The position numbers and the translations under genes are program-made. The notes beneath the pieces were generated by a model. The model searched no databases and was not told the origin of the DNA. It worked only from the letters and a program-made list of their open reading frames with translations. Positions 62,038 to 64,000 of a stretch of 64,000 nucleotides of DNA are shown one piece after another. This DNA comes from Algoriphagus sp. AGSA1 (GTDB lineage Bacteria > Bacteroidota > Bacteroidia > Cytophagales > Cyclobacteriaceae), in assembly GCF_021390545.1 (NCBI RefSeq), contig NZ_JAJUWR010000005.1, positions 62,001-126,000 of the forward strand. The letters are read 5' to 3'. Within the stretch, counting starts at the first letter, position 1. Every line of letters begins with the position of its first letter.

Positions 62038-62067
62038 AAAAAACCTGCTCCGAAAAGCAGGTTTTTT
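62038..62067 (-). terminator. Terminator after rpsJ
   Basis: AAAAAACCTGCT (62038-62049) and AGCAGGTTTTTT (62056-62067) form a perfect 12-bp stem with a 6-nt loop. On the minus strand T residues follow directly in the stem base. It lies 20 bp after the rpsJ stop and ends the fusA-rpsJ transcript. Confidence 0.85.
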
Positions 62068-62086
62068 GTATACTAATCCAGTCCGA

Positions 62087-62392
62087 TCAAACTTTGATCT
62101 CCACATCAACTCCACTAGGAAGTTCGATTTTCATCAAAGCATCCACAGTCTTTGAAGAGTTAGAGTAGATATCCACCAATCTCTTGTACGTACAAAGTTG
62201 ATACTGATCTCTGGCTTTCTTGCTTACGTGTGGAGATTTCAACACAGTGAATTTCTCCTTCTTGGTAGGCAATGGAATTGGCCCTACTACTACTGCGCCA
62301 GTGGCTTTCACTGCCTTCACGATCTTCTCTGATGACTTATCCACCAGGCTGTGATCGTATGATTTTAGTTTTATTCTGATTTTCTGATTCAT
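62087..62392 (-). CDS. rpsJ: Ribosomal protein uS10 (NusE)
   Basis: The protein has 101 residues ([99 protein letters not shown]). It is part of the 30S head and, as NusE, joins NusB and NusG in coupling transcription and translation. It follows fusA by 12 bp and is cut off from rplC by a terminator, so it is expressed with the elongation-factor operon. Confidence 0.99.
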   Translation of the reverse strand: MNQKIRIKLKSYDHSLVDKSSEKIVKAVKATGAVVVGPIPLPTKKEKFTVLKSPHVSKKARDQYQLCTYKRLVDIYSNSSKTVDALMKIELPSGVDVEIKV

Positions 62393-62404
62393 CGCAAATA
62401 TTAT

Positions 62405-64000
62405 TTAGTCCTTCTGACCTTTTACTGTAGCAATTACACCTTCGGCAATGTTGTTAGGCACTGACTCATAGTGAGAGAATGTCAATGAAGCTGTCGCTCT
62501 ACCAGAGGTGATCGTTCTAAGGTCAGTGATGTAACCAAACAACTCAGACAATGGTACAGATGCCTTGATTACAGATGAAGTGCCTTTGGTATCCATTCCT
62601 TTCATCAAGCCTCTTCTTCTGTTCAAGTCACCGGTGATAGGACCAGTATATTCATCAGGAGTCACTACATCTACTGCCATGATCGGCTCCAATAGCTGAG
62701 GCTTACATTTCTTAGCGGCTTCTTTGAAACCGAGTCTAGCCGCCAGTTCGAAAGAAAGGGCATCTGAATCGACGTCGTGGAATGATCCGTGGAACAATCT
62801 CACTTTCATGGACTCAATAGGATATCCTGCCAAAGGACCATTTTTCATGGACTCGGCAAAACCTTTCTGGATAGAAGGAATGAATTCTTTAGGGATCACA
62901 CCACCCACGATGGCGTTTACGAAGTCAAGCCCCGGCTTGATCTCACCTGTTTCAGGATCTGGATCTCTTGGGCTCAATTCGAATGAAATATCCGCGAATT
63001 TACCTTTACCACCTGTCTGCTTCTTGTAAACCTCTTTGTGTTCTACAGAACCAAATAACGCTTCTTTGTAAGCAACCTGAGGAGCACCTTGGTTGATCTC
63101 AACCTTGAACTCTCTCTTCAGACGGTCAATGATAATATCCAGGTGAAGCTCACCCATACCTCTCAAGATTGTCTGACCAGTTTCGTGATCCGTGTTTACC
63201 TGAAGGGTAGGATCTTCCTCCACCAGTTTGGCGATAGCCATACCCAGTTTGTCCACATCCGCCTGAGTCTTAGGCTCGATGGCGTATCCGATCACCGGCT
63301 CTGGGAACACCATGGATTCAAGGATAACTTTACGCTTTTCGTCGCAAAGGGTATCTCCTGTCTTGATATCTTTAAACCCAACCACAGCTCCAATATCACC
63401 CGCTCTTAGGGCATCGATTTGGTTTTGCTTGTTGGCGTGCATCTGGAACACACGTGAAATACGCTCTTTGTTGCCAGAACGGCTATTATATACATAAGAA
63501 CCAGACTCCAAAATACCGGAATAGGCTCTTACAAAACAAAGACGTCCTACGAAAGGATCTGTCGCGATTTTGAACGCAAGACCTGCGAAAGGCTCGGTTT
63601 CATCCGGAGAGATTCTTACATCCACATCCTCATCATCTTTGGAATGCGCGATGATATCGTCCTTGTCCATAGGAGAAGGGAGCAATTCCATTACCAGATC
63701 AAGCATAGTCTGAACGCCTTTGTTCTTGAATGAAGAACCACATACCATAGGTACGATCTTCATGTCAATAACCGCTTTTCTCAAAGCTGTAAGGATTTCC
63801 TGCTCGGTGATGGAATCAGAATCCTCAAAGAACTTCTCCATCAATGACTCATCATAATCCGCAACCGCCTCCAATAAATACTCTCTGTATTCAGCTACTT
63901 CATCAAGCATATCCTCAGGAATCGGAACTTCTTCGAAAGTCATTCCGAAATCATCCTCATTCCATACGATTGCCCGGTTGTTGATCAAATCAACCACACC
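62405..64000 (-). CDS. fusA: Elongation factor G, C-terminal three quarters (partial)
   Basis: The frame is open to the window edge, so the N-terminal ~170 residues (P-loop GTPase motifs) are outside. The visible 531 codons start in the G-prime subdomain (VVDLINNRAIVWNEDDFGMTFEEVPIPEDM). Domain II follows (AFKIATDPFVGRLCFVRAYSG), then domain III (EEDPTLQVNTDHETGQTILRGMGELHLDIIIDRLKREF). Domain IV is the translocation tip (KYGDISFEL-like GKFADISFELSPRDPD, SFHDVDSDALSFELAARLGFKEA), and domain V is PIMAVDVVTPDEYTGPITGDLNRRRGLMKGMD. It moves tRNA and mRNA through the ribosome. rpsJ follows 12 bp downstream. Confidence 0.98.
   Translation of the reverse strand, partial: GVVDLINNRAIVWNEDDFGMTFEEVPIPEDMLDEVAEYREYLLEAVADYDESLMEKFFEDSDSITEQEILTALRKAVIDMKIVPMVCGSSFKNKGVQTMLDLVMELLPSPMDKDDIIAHSKDDEDVDVRISPDETEPFAGLAFKIATDPFVGRLCFVRAYSGILESGSYVYNSRSGNKERISRVFQMHANKQNQIDALRAGDIGAVVGFKDIKTGDTLCDEKRKVILESMVFPEPVIGYAIEPKTQADVDKLGMAIAKLVEEDPTLQVNTDHETGQTILRGMGELHLDIIIDRLKREFKVEINQGAPQVAYKEALFGSVEHKEVYKKQTGGKGKFADISFELSPRDPDPETGEIKPGLDFVNAIVGGVIPKEFIPSIQKGFAESMKNGPLAGYPIESMKVRLFHGSFHDVDSDALSFELAARLGFKEAAKKCKPQLLEPIMAVDVVTPDEYTGPITGDLNRRRGLMKGMDTKGTSSVIKASVPLSELFGYITDLRTITSGRATASLTFSHYESVPNNIAEGVIATVKGQKD

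Overview
The window is Bacteroidota chromosomal DNA, most likely from the order Cytophagales (an Algoriphagus- or Cyclobacteriaceae-like organism; inferred). The indicators are TonB-dependent receptors with N-terminal carboxypeptidase-like domains, a TamL lipoprotein paired with TamB, DUF4374 and DUF6686 proteins, a Bacteroidota-type tyrosine recombinase without the usual first catalytic Arg, promoters of the form TTG-N19/20-TAnnTTTG, and hardly any Shine-Dalgarno sequences.

1-5009: the right end of an accessory region next to a tRNA-Ser(GGA) gene. It holds the end of a membrane protein gene, an attC-like dyad, a decayed IS110-family transposase remnant fused to a broken AbiEii toxin gene, an intact AbiEi antitoxin with two palindromic operators, a RhuM-Fic/Doc fusion gene and an integrase. 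Only the antitoxin half of the AbiE pair is still intact.

5196-11360: a compact minus-strand operon, mostly with 4-bp gene overlaps. In transcription order it reads: glycosyltransferase, 83-aa protein, SpoIIE phosphatase, NodB deacetylase, glycosyltransferase, TatD nuclease, type I asparaginase. Both glycosyltransferases carry the D,D,D,QxxRW signature of NodC/IcaA-like processive enzymes, which suggests synthesis of a partly deacetylated amino-sugar polymer, possibly under signalling control. ruvC diverges from the operon.

12010-15047: a small outer-membrane beta-barrel gene, a Crp/Fnr regulator, lineage-specific hypotheticals and a repeat bounded by inverted repeats.

15240-26817: two iron/siderophore-type uptake operons. 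The first runs TonB receptor, DUF4374 lipoprotein, DUF6686, DUF4198, DUF3325, DUF3649, PepSY membrane protein. The second runs TonB receptor, PepSY membrane protein. Both receptor promoters carry TTAGA-N5-TCTAA-type palindromes overlapping the promoter elements, a candidate shared operator.

27179-44941: housekeeping and envelope genes: purple-acid-phosphatase-like enzyme, tamB-tamL, DUF4153 membrane protein, CbpA/CbpM co-chaperone pair, DinB, VOC, DUF5009, a PNPOx-fold protein, cysE-cysM, a beta-barrel protein and an FtsB/DivIC protein.

45042-64000: eno and carA, then the complete S10-spc-alpha ribosomal cluster on the minus strand from rplC to rplQ, including two very small genes (rpmJ at 50573-50689, rpmD at 53465-53644), then rpsJ and the 3' part of fusA. 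A strong hairpin terminator and a good promoter separate rpsJ from rplC, and a second promoter-like element lies before rpsH. No CRISPR array, rRNA gene or intact transposon was seen.
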